Shown piece after piece: positions 8,657-18,173 of a stretch of DNA of 64,000 bases (position 1 is its first letter; the number at the start of each line of letters is the position of its first letter). The stretch comes from Thiomonas sp. FB-6. GTDB taxonomy: Bacteria; Pseudomonadota; Gammaproteobacteria; Burkholderiales; Burkholderiaceae_C. The notes below the pieces were generated by a model that ran no database searches, had not been told where the DNA came from, and was given only the letters and a program-made list of their open reading frames with translations. Made by a program: the position numbers and the translations under genes. The stretch covers positions 62,001-126,000 of the forward strand of contig NZ_KB898476.1 of the NCBI RefSeq assembly GCF_000377645.1, written 5' to 3'.

Positions 8657-10279
8657 TCAGGCCGCCAGGTCGGTCTGGAACACCCGGCCCGCGTGCTCGC
8701 GCAGCGCGTGGAAGGACACCTGCGGCCAGCGCTCCTGCAGCACGCGCAGCTCCGCGGCGTGGGTCAGCAGCACGGCCGGCGCGTCGACCACGTCGTAGGC
8801 GATGCGGTGGGCGTTCTCGTCGATGAAGCGCTTGAGGTCGCGCTCGTCGTCGCAGTGGATCCAGCGCGCCACGCGGTACGGCGTGGACCCCAGGCGCGCG
8901 GCCACGTTGTATTCGCCGCTGAGCCGGTGCAGCACCACGTCGAACTGCAGCGCGCCCACCGCGCCGAGCAGCAGGCTGCCGCTGAAATGCGGGCGGAACA
9001 CCTGGATCGCGCCCTCCTCGCCCAGTTGCATCAGGCCCGTGCGCAACTGCTTGCTGCGCAGCGGGTCGGCGATCTCCACGGCCTGGAACAGTTCCGGCGC
9101 GAAAAACGGCAGGCCCGTGAACTGCAGGTTCTCGCCCTCGGTGAGGCTGTCGCCCAAGCGCAGCGTGCCGTGGTTGGGAATGCCGATGATGTCCCCGGCC
9201 CAGGCTTCCTCGAGCAGCTCGCGGCGCTGGGACATGAAGGCCACCACCGTGTTCGGGCGGATCTCCTTGCCGCTGCGCCCGACGCGCAGGCGCATGCCGC
9301 GGGTGAAGCGCCCGGAACACACGCGCACGAAGGCGATGCGGTCGCGGTGGGCCGGATCCATGTTGGCCTGGATCTTGAACACCACGCCGCTGAAGCGCGA
9401 TTCGTCCGGCTGCACCACGCGTTGCACCGCGGGGCGCGGTTGCGGCGGGGGCGCCAGGTCCACCAGCGCGTCGAGCACCTCGCGCACGCCGAAGTTGTTG
9501 ATGGCCGAGCCGAAGAACAGCGGCGACTGGCGCCCGGCGCGGAAGGCCTGCGGGTCGAGTTCGGCCGTGGCCTCGTGCAGCAGTTCCAGCTCCTCGCTGG
9601 CCTGCGCGTGCTCGGGACCGAAGCGCTCGGCCAGTTGCGGGTTGTCCAGGCCGTCGATGACCTCGTCGTCGGTGTCGTCCAGGCGGTCCTCGCCGGCGCG
9701 GAACACGCGCATGCGCTGCAGGCGCAGGTCCAGCACGCCGTGGAAGTTCTTGCCCATGCCCACCGGCCAGCTCAGCGGCACGGCGTCCATGCCCAGATGG
9801 CGCTCGATCTCGTCCATCAGGTCCAGCGGGGCGCGCACCTCGCGGTCCATCTTGTTGACGAAGGTGATGATCGGCGTGTTGCGCGCGCGGCAGACCTCCA
9901 GCAGGCGCAGGGTCTGCGCCTCCACGCCGTTGGCCGCGTCGATGACCATCAAGGCCGCGTCCACCGCGGTGAGCACGCGGTAGGTGTCCTCGGAGAAGTC
10001 CTGGTGCCCGGGGGTGTCGAGCAGGTTGATGACGCAGTCGCGCCATTCCATCTGCATCACCGAAGAGGCCACCGAGATGCCCCGCTGCTTCTCGATTTCC
10101 ATCCAGTCCGAGGTCGCATGGCGGCTGGCCTTGCGCGCCTTCACCGAACCGGCGATCTGGATCGCTCCCGAGAACAGCAGGAGCTTTTCCGTCAAGGTGG
10201 TCTTGCCGGCGTCGGGGTGGGAAATGATGGCGAAGGTTCTCCTGCGCCGGATTGCATCGGGGTTCGCGCCGCTCGACAT
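8657..10279 (-). CDS. prfC: Peptide chain release factor 3
   Basis: GTPase that recycles RF1 and RF2 from the ribosome after termination. 540 residues from the ATG at 10279, which has an AGGAGAGG ribosome site 7-8 nt upstream; an in-frame ATG at 10300 has none, so the shorter start is preferred. G1 is SHPDAGKTT, G3 is DTPGH, G4 is NKMD. The RF3-specific region includes ATSDWMEIEKQRGISVASSVMQ and, late, QFDVVLHRLSGEYNV. A YbbP-type permease follows after 16 bp. Confidence 0.97.
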   Translation of the reverse strand: MSSGANPDAIRRRRTFAIISHPDAGKTTLTEKLLLFSGAIQIAGSVKARKASRHATSDWMEIEKQRGISVASSVMQMEWRDCVINLLDTPGHQDFSEDTYRVLTAVDAALMVIDAANGVEAQTLRLLEVCRARNTPIITFVNKMDREVRAPLDLMDEIERHLGMDAVPLSWPVGMGKNFHGVLDLRLQRMRVFRAGEDRLDDTDDEVIDGLDNPQLAERFGPEHAQASEELELLHEATAELDPQAFRAGRQSPLFFGSAINNFGVREVLDALVDLAPPPQPRPAVQRVVQPDESRFSGVVFKIQANMDPAHRDRIAFVRVCSGRFTRGMRLRVGRSGKEIRPNTVVAFMSQRRELLEEAWAGDIIGIPNHGTLRLGDSLTEGENLQFTGLPFFAPELFQAVEIADPLRSKQLRTGLMQLGEEGAIQVFRPHFSGSLLLGAVGALQFDVVLHRLSGEYNVAARLGSTPYRVARWIHCDDERDLKRFIDENAHRIAYDVVDAPAVLLTHAAELRVLQERWPQVSFHALREHAGRVFQTDLAA

Positions 10280-10405
10280 GCGAAATCCTCTCCTGGGCAT
10301 CGCGCCCCCGCCCTAGCGCGCGCGCGGCCATGCACGGCCGCCGGCAATGCGGGGGAACCGCTCAGTATAAACCCGGCCGTGCGCCCGCGTGCGGCGGCCC
10401 GGCCA

Positions 10406-12016
10406 CTATGCCACCCGGCTCGCCATCCGCCCCGATCCCGCCGCCAGCCCGCCCGCCGCGGTCCGCAGCGCTTCCAGCGCGCGGGCTTCCAGCCAGGCTC
10501 GCAGCGCCGGCATCGGCGTACCCGCCTGCGCCGCCTCCTGCAGCAGGCGTTCGGCGTCGTGCCAGTCTCCCAGCTGGGTCTGCAGCGACGCGGCCAGCTT
10601 GCCGGCATGCTGCTGGCGCTGGCGCGACCCGTGCTGCAGCAGCCCGGCCATGCGCTCGGCCGACAGGCGCAGGCGCTTGGAGGCGATGCGCAGCGCGTGC
10701 AGGCGCGCCGCCGCCTCGCCCTGCGGCGGCTGCCCGTCCGCGGCGGCCCGCAACGCACCGGCGCAGGCGCGCGCAGCCGCGCGCCAGGCCCGGGAATCAT
10801 CGCGCAGCGCGCGCGCCGCCAGGCGCCGCAAGGCTCCGCGCCCGCGCTCGGCCTCGGCGTGCGGGCCCCCGCGCCTCGCGGGCTCGCGCTGCGCCGTGCA
10901 CGCGCTGCACCGGCCCAACGCCAGCAGCAGGCGCCCGAAGCGAGCGCTCCCAAGATAGGCGCACAGCGCGGCGCGGTGCTGCGTGCGCTGCGTCTCGATG
11001 CGCTGGGCCAGCACCGCGGCCTGCGCCGCCGCATCCACCTCGATGCTCTCGACCTGGCGCAGCAGGTGCAGCGCCACGTCGGCGTCGCGCACCAGACCGG
11101 CGAGCTGATGCGCCCAGCGCAGTTCGGCGCGCAGCCAGCGCGCGGCCTGCGCGCCCAGTTGCGGGGCCAGCCAGCGCAGCGCGGTACGCAGTCGCCGCAG
11201 CACCACGCGGAACTGGTGCACGTCGCGCTCCTCGTCGGCCGAGCCGATGCGCTCCGACCACACCGCGAGCTGCGCGCAGGCCGTCAGCAGCCAATCCTGC
11301 GCGGCCTGGCGCAGCGTGGCGCCGCGCGCCAGCGCTCCGGGCTCCGGCAGCGCCCGTGGGCGTTCGCCGGCCAGCAGCGCGGCCGCGCGCCGAGCCTTGT
11401 CCACCGGGCTCAGGCGCAGTGCCAGGTCCTGCGCCAGGGTCCAGGCCAGATCCCAGGCCGGCTCCAGCGTCCCGTCCAGCACCTCGAGCTCGAGTTCGCA
11501 CAGCGCCGTATCGGCCATGCCATCCCCGCGCCGCGCCTGGCAGACCCCGCGGTCCAGGGCCAGTTCGATGCGCGCCCCGTTCCATTCCAGCTGCCAGGTG
11601 TCGCGTTCGAAGCGCGTACCGAAGCGCGGCTCCAGGTGCCGGCGCAGCTCCCGCGCATCCAGCCCGAGTCCGTCGGCGGCGCCGCCCAGCGCGGTGGCGC
11701 GCAGCGCATGGCGCAGGTCGCGCGGCCCCAGGCCGCCGGCCGCGCTGCTGTCCAGCGCCCGCCACTCCCATTCGCTGCGTTCGGCCCCCAGCGCGTCGGC
11801 GCCGCGCGCCTTCACCGTGACCACGCTGCCGCCCGCGGCATCGCGCACGCGCAGCACCATGCCCGCCGCGCCCAGATCCAGTTCCGGCGTATCGAAATAC
11901 CAGCTCTGCAACAGTTCCCGCCGCGGCGCTCCCGCCAGCAGCAGCAAGGCATGCCCCTCGACCGCCCGCGCCGTGTCCTCCGACACCGAAAACTTGAGCT
12001 CCCGCTCCACCCCCAT
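10406..12016 (-). CDS. CYTH-CHAD domain protein (putative inorganic triphosphatase)
   Basis: 536 residues with two domains. Residues 1 to about 200 are a CYTH tunnel domain: the catalytic ExExK motif is Glu4-Glu6-Lys8 in VERELKF, followed by SWYFDTPELDL, MVLRVRD and TVKARG. From about residue 230 there is a CHAD helical bundle rich in Arg and His (VHQFRVVLRRLRTALRWL; LHALRIASKRLRLSAERM). CYTH proteins hydrolyse triphosphate and CHAD domains bind polyphosphate granules, so a role in polyphosphate metabolism is likely by family. A GGGAGG site precedes the ATG. Monocistronic. Confidence 0.92.
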   Translation of the reverse strand: MGVERELKFSVSEDTARAVEGHALLLLAGAPRRELLQSWYFDTPELDLGAAGMVLRVRDAAGGSVVTVKARGADALGAERSEWEWRALDSSAAGGLGPRDLRHALRATALGGAADGLGLDARELRRHLEPRFGTRFERDTWQLEWNGARIELALDRGVCQARRGDGMADTALCELELEVLDGTLEPAWDLAWTLAQDLALRLSPVDKARRAAALLAGERPRALPEPGALARGATLRQAAQDWLLTACAQLAVWSERIGSADEERDVHQFRVVLRRLRTALRWLAPQLGAQAARWLRAELRWAHQLAGLVRDADVALHLLRQVESIEVDAAAQAAVLAQRIETQRTQHRAALCAYLGSARFGRLLLALGRCSACTAQREPARRGGPHAEAERGRGALRRLAARALRDDSRAWRAAARACAGALRAAADGQPPQGEAAARLHALRIASKRLRLSAERMAGLLQHGSRQRQQHAGKLAASLQTQLGDWHDAERLLQEAAQAGTPMPALRAWLEARALEALRTAAGGLAAGSGRMASRVA

Positions 12017-12232
12017 GGTCGCCTCCCCGTCGCAACCCGGACATTGTGCCCACCCCTACCGGCCCCCACCTTGCGCCGGCGCAAGCACCATCCTCGCAAC
12101 CGCACCCAAACGCCCGCGGCAGCCACCTCGCACGAGCGGCAGCCGCGGCCGAGGGAGCCGTCACCCTCCCCCGCCTGAAAGCCTCACTTCCACGCACCCC
12201 GCCCCGCTGCCCAGAGCACACCCGCCGCAGGG

Positions 12233-12289
12233 CCGCCCCAAGGCGGGGTGCGTCCCCCTCGGGGGGACGGAGCGGGGGCCGCCCCCCGC
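12233..12289. repeat. Cluster of three GC-rich hairpins between ETF-QO and the CYTH-CHAD gene
   Basis: Three hairpins stand side by side: CCGCC/GGCGG at 12233-12246, GTCCCCC/GGGGGAC at 12252-12268 and GCGGGGG/CCCCCGC at 12272-12289. They lie just after the 3' end of the ETF-QO gene (minus strand). Such stacked CCCCC-GGGGG units resemble dispersed intergenic repeats of Burkholderiales; they may end transcription, but no T run follows. The rest of 12017-12304 shows nothing else. Confidence 0.55.
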
Positions 12290-12304
12290 GACGGAGGGGG
12301 CAAC

Positions 12305-13981
12305 CTACATCCCCACGTAGTTCGGCCCGCCGCCGCCCTCGGGCGCGACCCAGACGATGTTCTGGGTGGGATCCTTGATGTCGCAGGTCTTGCAGTGCAC
12401 GCAGTTCTGCGCGTTGATCTGCAGGCGCTCGCCGCCGCCTTCGGCCGGCACGAACTCGTACACGCCGGCAGGGCAATAGCGCTGCTCGGGCCCGGCGTAG
12501 CGGGCCAGGTTCACCGACACGGGAACCGAGGCGTCGCGCAGCGTGAGGTGCGCGGGCTGGTTCTCCTCGTGGTTGGTGTTGCTCAGGAACACCGAGGACA
12601 GGCGGTCGAAGCTGACCCTGCCGTCGGGCTTGGGGTAGTCGATGCGCGGCATGGCCTCGGCCGGCTGCAGCGCCTTGTAGTCCGGCTCGGTGCGGTGCAG
12701 GGTCCAGGGCACGCGCCCGCCGAGCAGCAGCTGCTCGACGCCGGTCATCAGCGTGCCGACGGTGCGTCCCTTCTTGAACCACTGCTTGAAATTGCGCGCG
12801 CGGTGCAGTTCCTCGTGCAGCCACGAGGACTCGAAGGCCCGCGGGTAGGCCTCCAGCAGGTCGGCACGGCGGTCGGCCGCCACCGCCGGCGCGATGGCCT
12901 CGGCGGCCAGCATGCCCGACTTGATGGCCGCGTGGCTGCCCTTGATACGCGAGGCGTTGAGAAAACCCGCCTCGCAGCCCACCAGGCAGCCGCCCGGAAA
13001 CACCAGGCGCGGCAGCGACAGCAGGCCGCCGGCGGTCAGCGCGCGGGCGCCGTAGCCGATGCGCTTGCCGCTTTCGAGCATCGGGCGGATCGACGGATGG
13101 GTCTTGAAGCGCTGGAATTCCTCGAAGGGGCTGAGCCAGGGGTTGCGATAGTCCAGCCCCACCACCAGGCCCACCGTCACCTTGCGCTCGTCCAGGTGGT
13201 AGAGGAAGGCGCCTCCGTAGGTGCGGCTGTCCAGCGGCCAGCCGGCGGCGTGCATCACCAGCCCGGGCTGGGCCTGCTCCGCGGGGACTTCCCACAGTTC
13301 CTTGATGCCGATGGCGTAGGTCTGCGGATCACGCCCTTCGTCGAGCTTGTAGCGCGCGATGAGCTCGCGCCCCAGCTGGCCGCGCGCGCCCTCGGCGAAC
13401 ACGGTGTAGCGGGCCTGCAGTTCCATGCCCAGCTGGAAGGAGCCGCCGGGCTCGCCGTCCTTGCCCACGCCCTGGTTGCCGGTGGCCACGCCGCGCACCG
13501 CGCCGGCCTCGTCGAACAGCAGCTCGGCGGCTGCGAAGCCGGAGAAGATCTCCACGCCCAGCGCCTCGGCCTGCTGCGCCAGCCAGCGCGTGAGCTCGCC
13601 CAGGCTGATCACGTAGTTGCCATGGTTGCGAAAGCAGGCCGGCTGCAGCGCGGCGGGCACCGCGCGGTGGCCGCTCTCGTTGAGGAACCAGAACAGGTCC
13701 TCGGTGACCGGCTGGCGCAGCGGAGCCCCCTGCTGCTGCCAGTCGGGCAGCAGCTCGCCCAGCGCACGCGGGTCCATCACGGCGCCCGACAGGATGTGCG
13801 CGCCGGGCTCGGAGCCCTTCTCCAGCACGCACACCGAAATCTCGCTGCCGGACTGCGCGGCGAGTTGCTTGAGCCGGATGGCGGTGGCCAGGCCGGCCGG
13901 GCCGGCTCCGGCGATCACCACGTCGTATTCCATGGCCTCTCGGGGCCCGTACTGCTGAAGCCACTGCTCCGGGGTTGGCAT
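12305..13981 (-). CDS. Electron transfer flavoprotein-ubiquinone oxidoreductase
   Basis: Inner-membrane-associated FAD and 4Fe-4S enzyme that passes electrons from acyl-CoA dehydrogenases, via ETF, to ubiquinone. 558 residues. FAD motif MEYDVVIAGAGPAGLATAIRL near residue 17, PGAHILSGAVMDP, the quinone-site region, LPRLVFPGGCLVGCEAGFLN, and the C-terminal cluster cysteines YCPAGVYE plus NCVHCKTCDIKDPTQN. A GGAG site precedes the ATG. The upstream acyl-CoA dehydrogenase and CoA-transferase on the same strand fit a fatty or branched-chain acid oxidation role. The promoter region holds a 20-bp palindrome. Confidence 0.97.
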   Translation of the reverse strand: MPTPEQWLQQYGPREAMEYDVVIAGAGPAGLATAIRLKQLAAQSGSEISVCVLEKGSEPGAHILSGAVMDPRALGELLPDWQQQGAPLRQPVTEDLFWFLNESGHRAVPAALQPACFRNHGNYVISLGELTRWLAQQAEALGVEIFSGFAAAELLFDEAGAVRGVATGNQGVGKDGEPGGSFQLGMELQARYTVFAEGARGQLGRELIARYKLDEGRDPQTYAIGIKELWEVPAEQAQPGLVMHAAGWPLDSRTYGGAFLYHLDERKVTVGLVVGLDYRNPWLSPFEEFQRFKTHPSIRPMLESGKRIGYGARALTAGGLLSLPRLVFPGGCLVGCEAGFLNASRIKGSHAAIKSGMLAAEAIAPAVAADRRADLLEAYPRAFESSWLHEELHRARNFKQWFKKGRTVGTLMTGVEQLLLGGRVPWTLHRTEPDYKALQPAEAMPRIDYPKPDGRVSFDRLSSVFLSNTNHEENQPAHLTLRDASVPVSVNLARYAGPEQRYCPAGVYEFVPAEGGGERLQINAQNCVHCKTCDIKDPTQNIVWVAPEGGGGPNYVGM

Positions 13982-14017
13982 TCGAGTCTCCGTCGTCGTG
14001 TTCGTGTCGTGGAGCGC

Positions 14018-14058
14018 ATTGTAGGGGGCCGCACGAATAATAGAACGATCGTTCTATT
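14018..14058 (-). promoter_or_regulatory. ETF-QO promoter with a perfect 20-bp palindrome (TetR-type operator candidate)
   Basis: The palindrome AATAGAACGATCGTTCTATT at 14039-14058 is perfect over 20 bp. On the minus strand a TACAAT box (14023-14018) lies 16 nt after TTCTAT (14045-14040), so the palindrome overlaps the candidate -35 and would block RNA polymerase if bound. The centre AACGATCGTT is the shape recognised by many TetR-family regulators of acyl-CoA metabolism. No TetR gene is in the window. The palindrome also abuts the stop codon of the CoA-transferase gene (14059-14061). Confidence 0.65.
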
Positions 14059-15213
14059 TTAATCCCCGCCGCCGCCCGGATCGGCCGCCAGCTCGGACGC
14101 CAACGCCGCGTCGAGCCCCCACGCGCGCAACGCCTCGGCGTCGGCCTGCACGGGGCGCCGCGGCAGGGGCGCCGGGGTGGCGCCGAAGCGTGGCGCGGGC
14201 GCGGCCTGGCGCACGCCGCCCAGGTCCACGAAGGCGCCGCGCGCCGCGTGGTGCGGGTGGCGCGGCGCCTCGTCGAAGTCCAGCACCGGGCTCACGCAGG
14301 CCTCGCTGCCGGCGAAGAGCTCGCACCAGGCCTCGCGGCTGCGCGTGGCGAACACCGCCGCGAGGCGTTGCCGGCGCTGCGGCCACAGCGCGCACTCGTG
14401 CTGGCCCTCGAACTCGGCCGGGTCGAGGCCCAGGCCGCGCAGCAGGCGCTCGTGGAATTCCGGCTCGATCGCGCCGACGGCCACGTGGCGCCCGTCGGCG
14501 CAGGCATAGGTGGCGTAGAAGTAGGCGCCGCCGTCGAGCAGGTTGTCGCCGCGCCGGCCGTTCCAGCTGCCCATGGCGCGCAGGGTGTGGATCATCGAGC
14601 CCAGCAGCGCGCAGCCCTCGGCCATCGCCGCGTCCACCACCTGGCCCTGCCCGGTGGCGCGGGCGTGGGTCAGCGCGGCGAGCACGCCGAAGGCCAGCAT
14701 CATGCCGCCGGCACCGCCGTCGGCCACCAGGTTCAGCGGCACCACGGGCTTGCCGCCGGGCTCGCCGATCGCGTGCAGCATGCCCGACAGCGCCAGGTAG
14801 TTGATGTCGTGCCCGGCGCTGGCGGCCAGGGGCCCGTGCTGGCCCCAGCCGGTCATGCGCGCGTACACCAGGCGCGGGTTGCTCCGCAGGCAGTCCTCCG
14901 GGCCCAGCCCCAGGCGTTCCATGACTCCGGGGCGGAAACCCTCGATCAGCACCTCGGCGCCCTCGGCCAGGCGGCGCGCCGCCTGCAGTTCGCGCGCCTG
15001 CTTGAGGTCCAGGCGCAGCACGCGCCGGTTGCGGCGCAGCACGTCCCGCTCCGGCTCGAACACCGCCTGCGCGCCCCGCCCCGGCGGCGCCGCGCGCTCG
15101 ATGCTCAGCACCTGCGCGCCCAGGTCGGCCAGCAGCATGGCCCCCAGCGGCGCCGGGCCCAGCGCGGCGAACTCCAGCACGCGCAGGCCCTGCAGCGGGC
15201 CGCCCGAGGCCAT
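14059..15213 (-). CDS. Class III CoA-transferase / alpha-methylacyl-CoA racemase family protein
   Basis: 384 residues from MASGGPLQGL. Family III (CaiB/BaiF, Frc, Amacr) signatures: GLRVLEFAALGPAPLGAMLLADLGAQVLSIER, RRNRRVLRLDLKQ, VLIEGFRPGVMERLGLGPEDC, ARMTGWGQHGP, HDINYLALSG and VDAAMAEG. The AGHDINYLALSGMLHAIG segment and the overall shape are closest to racemase-type members acting on 2-methylacyl-CoA, which fits the adjacent acyl-CoA dehydrogenase 5 bp upstream and the ETF-QO downstream. Racemase versus transferase cannot be settled by eye. Confidence 0.9.
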   Translation of the reverse strand: MASGGPLQGLRVLEFAALGPAPLGAMLLADLGAQVLSIERAAPPGRGAQAVFEPERDVLRRNRRVLRLDLKQARELQAARRLAEGAEVLIEGFRPGVMERLGLGPEDCLRSNPRLVYARMTGWGQHGPLAASAGHDINYLALSGMLHAIGEPGGKPVVPLNLVADGGAGGMMLAFGVLAALTHARATGQGQVVDAAMAEGCALLGSMIHTLRAMGSWNGRRGDNLLDGGAYFYATYACADGRHVAVGAIEPEFHERLLRGLGLDPAEFEGQHECALWPQRRQRLAAVFATRSREAWCELFAGSEACVSPVLDFDEAPRHPHHAARGAFVDLGGVRQAAPAPRFGATPAPLPRRPVQADAEALRAWGLDAALASELAADPGGGGD

Positions 15214-15218
15214 GGCGC

Positions 15219-16355
15219 TCAGGCCTCGGCGATGGCACGCCCGATGAGCATGCGCTGGATGTCGTTGGCGCCTTCGTAGATCTGGCACACGCGGACGTCG
15301 CGATAGATGCGCTCCACCGGGAAGTCCGCCACGTAGCCGTAGCCGCCGTGGATCTGGATGGCGTCGGAGCACACCGACTCGGCCATCTCGGAGGCGTACA
15401 TCTTGGCCATCGAGGCCTCCTTCAGGCAGGGCTTGCCGGCGTCGCGCAGCATCGCGGCGCGCCACACCAGCAATCGCGCGGCGTCCAGGCGCGTGGCCAT
15501 GTCGGCCAGGCGAAAGCTCACCGCCTGGTGCTCGATCAGGGTGCTGCCGAAGGACTTGCGCTGGCGCGCATAGTCCACCGCCGCCTCGAAGGCCGCGCGC
15601 GCCATGCCCACCGATTGCGCGGCGATGCCGATGCGCCCGGCTTCCAGGTTGGACAGGGCGATGCGGTAGCCCTCGCCGGGGCGGCCCAGCAGCGCGGAGT
15701 CGGGCACGCGGCAATCCTCGAACACGATCTGCGCGGTGTCGGAGGCATGCTGGCCCATCTTGTCCTCCAGGCGGGCGACCACGTAGCCGGGCGTGGAGGT
15801 GGGCACCAGGAAGGCCGAGATGCCGCGCTTGCCGGCGGCCTTGTCGGTGACCGCGATGACGATGGCCACGTCGGCATGCTTGCCGGTGGTGATGAACTGC
15901 TTGACTCCGCGCAGTACCCAGGAGTCGCCGTCGCGCTCGGCGCGGGTGCTGATGGCCGCGGCGTCGGAGCCGGTGTGCGGCTCGGTCAGGCAAAAGCATC
16001 CCAGGGCCTCGCCACGCGCGAGAGGCTTGAGCCACTGCTCGCGCTGCGCCTCGCTGCCGAAGCGCTGGGTGATGCCGCAGGCCAGTGAATTCTGCACGCT
16101 GACGATGGTCGAGGTGGCGCCGTCGCCGGCGGCGATCTCCTCCAGCATGAGCACCAGGCTCATGGTGTCCAGGCCCGCGCCGCCCCACTCCTCGGGCACG
16201 GTCACGCCCATCGCGCCGAGCTGCCCGAGCTCGCGCAAGGCCTCGCGCGGGAAGCGGCGCTCGCGGTCCCACTGGGCGGCGAAAGGGGCCAGGCGCTCGC
16301 GCGCGAAATCGCGCATCGAGTCGCGGATCATTTCCTGTTCGGCTGTCAGCATCAT
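15219..16355 (-). CDS. Acyl-CoA dehydrogenase
   Basis: 378 residues. FAD enzyme of beta-oxidation or branched-chain acyl-CoA oxidation; electrons go to ETF. Marks: LTEPHTGSDAAAI, VLRGVKQFITTG, GYRIALSNLEAGRIGIAAQSVG, RKSFGSTLIEHQAV and the C-terminal QIYEGANDIQRMLIGRAI, which holds the catalytic glutamate. The start MMLTAEQEMIRDSM fits the family. It is the first gene of a run with the CoA-transferase (gap 5 bp) and ETF-QO. Substrate chain length cannot be read from sequence alone. Nothing notable is seen in 16356-16504. Confidence 0.95.
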   Translation of the reverse strand: MMLTAEQEMIRDSMRDFARERLAPFAAQWDRERRFPREALRELGQLGAMGVTVPEEWGGAGLDTMSLVLMLEEIAAGDGATSTIVSVQNSLACGITQRFGSEAQREQWLKPLARGEALGCFCLTEPHTGSDAAAISTRAERDGDSWVLRGVKQFITTGKHADVAIVIAVTDKAAGKRGISAFLVPTSTPGYVVARLEDKMGQHASDTAQIVFEDCRVPDSALLGRPGEGYRIALSNLEAGRIGIAAQSVGMARAAFEAAVDYARQRKSFGSTLIEHQAVSFRLADMATRLDAARLLVWRAAMLRDAGKPCLKEASMAKMYASEMAESVCSDAIQIHGGYGYVADFPVERIYRDVRVCQIYEGANDIQRMLIGRAIAEA

Positions 16356-16504
16356 GGTGGTCGTTCCGGCGGATGGACAGGCGCCGCCGCCCGCGTCCCG
16401 GTCGGACAGGGCGGCGCGCCGCCGCGGCGGGTGGCCGCGACAGCGCGAACATACTGCATCCGGCCTCCCCGGGGCAGGCCGCGGCCCCGCCCGCGGGGGA
16501 GGAC

Positions 16505-18109
16505 TCAGGCCGCCTGGGCCTCGGGCTCCACCGCGTCCTCGGCGCCTTGCGGCGCGGGCAGGCGGATCAGGTGGTCGAAGGCGCTGAGCGCCGCCTTCGC
16601 GCCCTCGCCCATGGCGATGACGATCTGCTTGAAGGGCGTGGTGGTCACGTCGCCGGCGGCGAACACCCCCGGCACCGAGGTGGCGCCGCGCGCGTCCACC
16701 TCCACCTCGCCGCGCGCGGACAGCGCCACCGCGCCGCGCAGCCATTCGGCGTTCGGCAGCAGGCCGATCTGCACGAACACGCCCTCGAGCTCCAGGCGCT
16801 GCGAGGCGCCGCTGGCGCGATCGGTGTAGAGCAGGCCCTGCACCTTGCTGCCGTCGCCGACCACCTCGGTGGTCTGGGCCTGCGTGATCACGCGCACGTT
16901 GGGCAGGCTGCGCAGCTTGCGCTGCAGCACCTCGTCGGCGCGCAGCCGGGCGTCGAACTCGAGCAGCGTGACGTGCTGCACCACGCCGGCCAGGTCGATG
17001 GCAGCCTCCACGCCGGAGTTGCCGCCGCCGATCACCGCCACGCGCTTGCCCTTGAACAGCGGGCCGTCGCAGTGGGGGCAGTAGGTGACGCCCTTGTTGC
17101 GGTATTCCTGTTCGCCGGGAACGTTCATGTTGCGCCAGCGCGCGCCGGTGGCCAGCACCACGCTGCGCGCCCGCAGGGTCGCGCCGCTTTGCAGGCGCAC
17201 GCCGATGGGCTCGCCGAGCGCGGCCGCGGGCAGCAGTTGCGCCGCCTGCTGGCCGCGCATCACGTCCACGTCGTAGGCCTGCACATGCTGCTCCAGCGCG
17301 GCGCTCAGGCGCGGGCCCTCGGTGTAGGGCACGGAAATCAGGTTCTCGATGGACAGGGTGTCGGCCACCTGGCCGCCCATGCGCTCGGCCAGCATCCCGG
17401 TGCGGATGCCCTTGCGCGCGGCGTACACGGCGGCGGCCGCGCCGGCGGGTCCGCCGCCCACCACCAGCACGTCGAACACCTCGCGCGCATCCAGCGCGCG
17501 CGCCTCGCGCTGCGCCGCGCCGCGGTCCAGGCGCGCCACGATCTGCTCCACGCTCATGCGCCCCTGGTCGAAGGGCTCGCCGTCCAGGAACACGCTGGGC
17601 ACGGCCATCACCTGGCGCGACTCCACCTCCTGCGGGAACAGCGCGCCGTCGATGGCGACGTGGCGGATGCGCGGGTTGAGCACGCTGAGCATGTTCAGCG
17701 CCTGCACGGTGTCGGGGCAGCTGTGGCAGGACAGGGACATGAAGGTCTCGAAGCGCCAATCGCCTTCGAGCGCACGCACCTGCTCGGCCAGTTCCGGGTC
17801 GATGCGCGGCGGGTAGCCGCCCACCTGCAGCAGCGCCAGCACCAGCGAGGTGAACTCGTGGCCCAGCGGGATGCCGGCGAAGCTCACCTCGACGTCGCTG
17901 CCGCTGCGCACGATGCGGAAGGACGGCTTGCGTGCGTCGCCGCCGTCCTCGCGCAGGCTCAGCAGCGGGCTGAGCTCGGCGATCTCGCGCAGCAGTTCGC
18001 GCAATTCCGCGGATTTGGCGCCATCGTCCAGCGAGGCCACGAGTTCCACGGGCCGCTCGAGTTTTTGCAAATGGGAGCGCAGCGCGTCCCGGAGATCGGC
18101 TTCCAGCAT
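16505..18109 (-). CDS. ahpF: Alkyl hydroperoxide reductase subunit F
   Basis: Flavoprotein that passes electrons from NADH or NADPH to AhpC. 534 residues. Two N-terminal thioredoxin-like folds carry CHSCP (Cys128, Cys131). The thioredoxin-reductase-like half has [20 protein letters not shown], the redox centre [25 protein letters not shown] and [13 protein letters not shown]. It follows ahpC by 64 bp on the same strand; together they remove peroxides in the cytosol. Confidence 0.97.
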   Translation of the reverse strand: MLEADLRDALRSHLQKLERPVELVASLDDGAKSAELRELLREIAELSPLLSLREDGGDARKPSFRIVRSGSDVEVSFAGIPLGHEFTSLVLALLQVGGYPPRIDPELAEQVRALEGDWRFETFMSLSCHSCPDTVQALNMLSVLNPRIRHVAIDGALFPQEVESRQVMAVPSVFLDGEPFDQGRMSVEQIVARLDRGAAQREARALDAREVFDVLVVGGGPAGAAAAVYAARKGIRTGMLAERMGGQVADTLSIENLISVPYTEGPRLSAALEQHVQAYDVDVMRGQQAAQLLPAAALGEPIGVRLQSGATLRARSVVLATGARWRNMNVPGEQEYRNKGVTYCPHCDGPLFKGKRVAVIGGGNSGVEAAIDLAGVVQHVTLLEFDARLRADEVLQRKLRSLPNVRVITQAQTTEVVGDGSKVQGLLYTDRASGASQRLELEGVFVQIGLLPNAEWLRGAVALSARGEVEVDARGATSVPGVFAAGDVTTTPFKQIVIAMGEGAKAALSAFDHLIRLPAPQGAEDAVEPEAQAA

Positions 18110-18173
18110 GTTCGTTTCCTGTACGGGCGATGGCGTTGCGGCCGCGCCGGCGGCGCGGCCGCGGGGCGGGAGA

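Noticed and set aside
10280-10300. ATG at 10300 as the start of prfC
   Set aside because: No ribosome site, while the ATG at 10279 has AGGAGAGG.
6058-12178. Very long plus-strand open frames (over 900 and 1200 codons)
   Set aside because: Their proteins are Gln/Arg/His/Ala-rich with no family signal, and they run antisense to well-recognised genes. GC-rich DNA gives such frames often.
14059-16452. A 797-codon open frame that would fuse a long N-terminal part to the CoA-transferase
   Set aside because: The front part is the out-of-frame shadow of the acyl-CoA dehydrogenase gene. The CoA-transferase starts at its own ATG at 15213.
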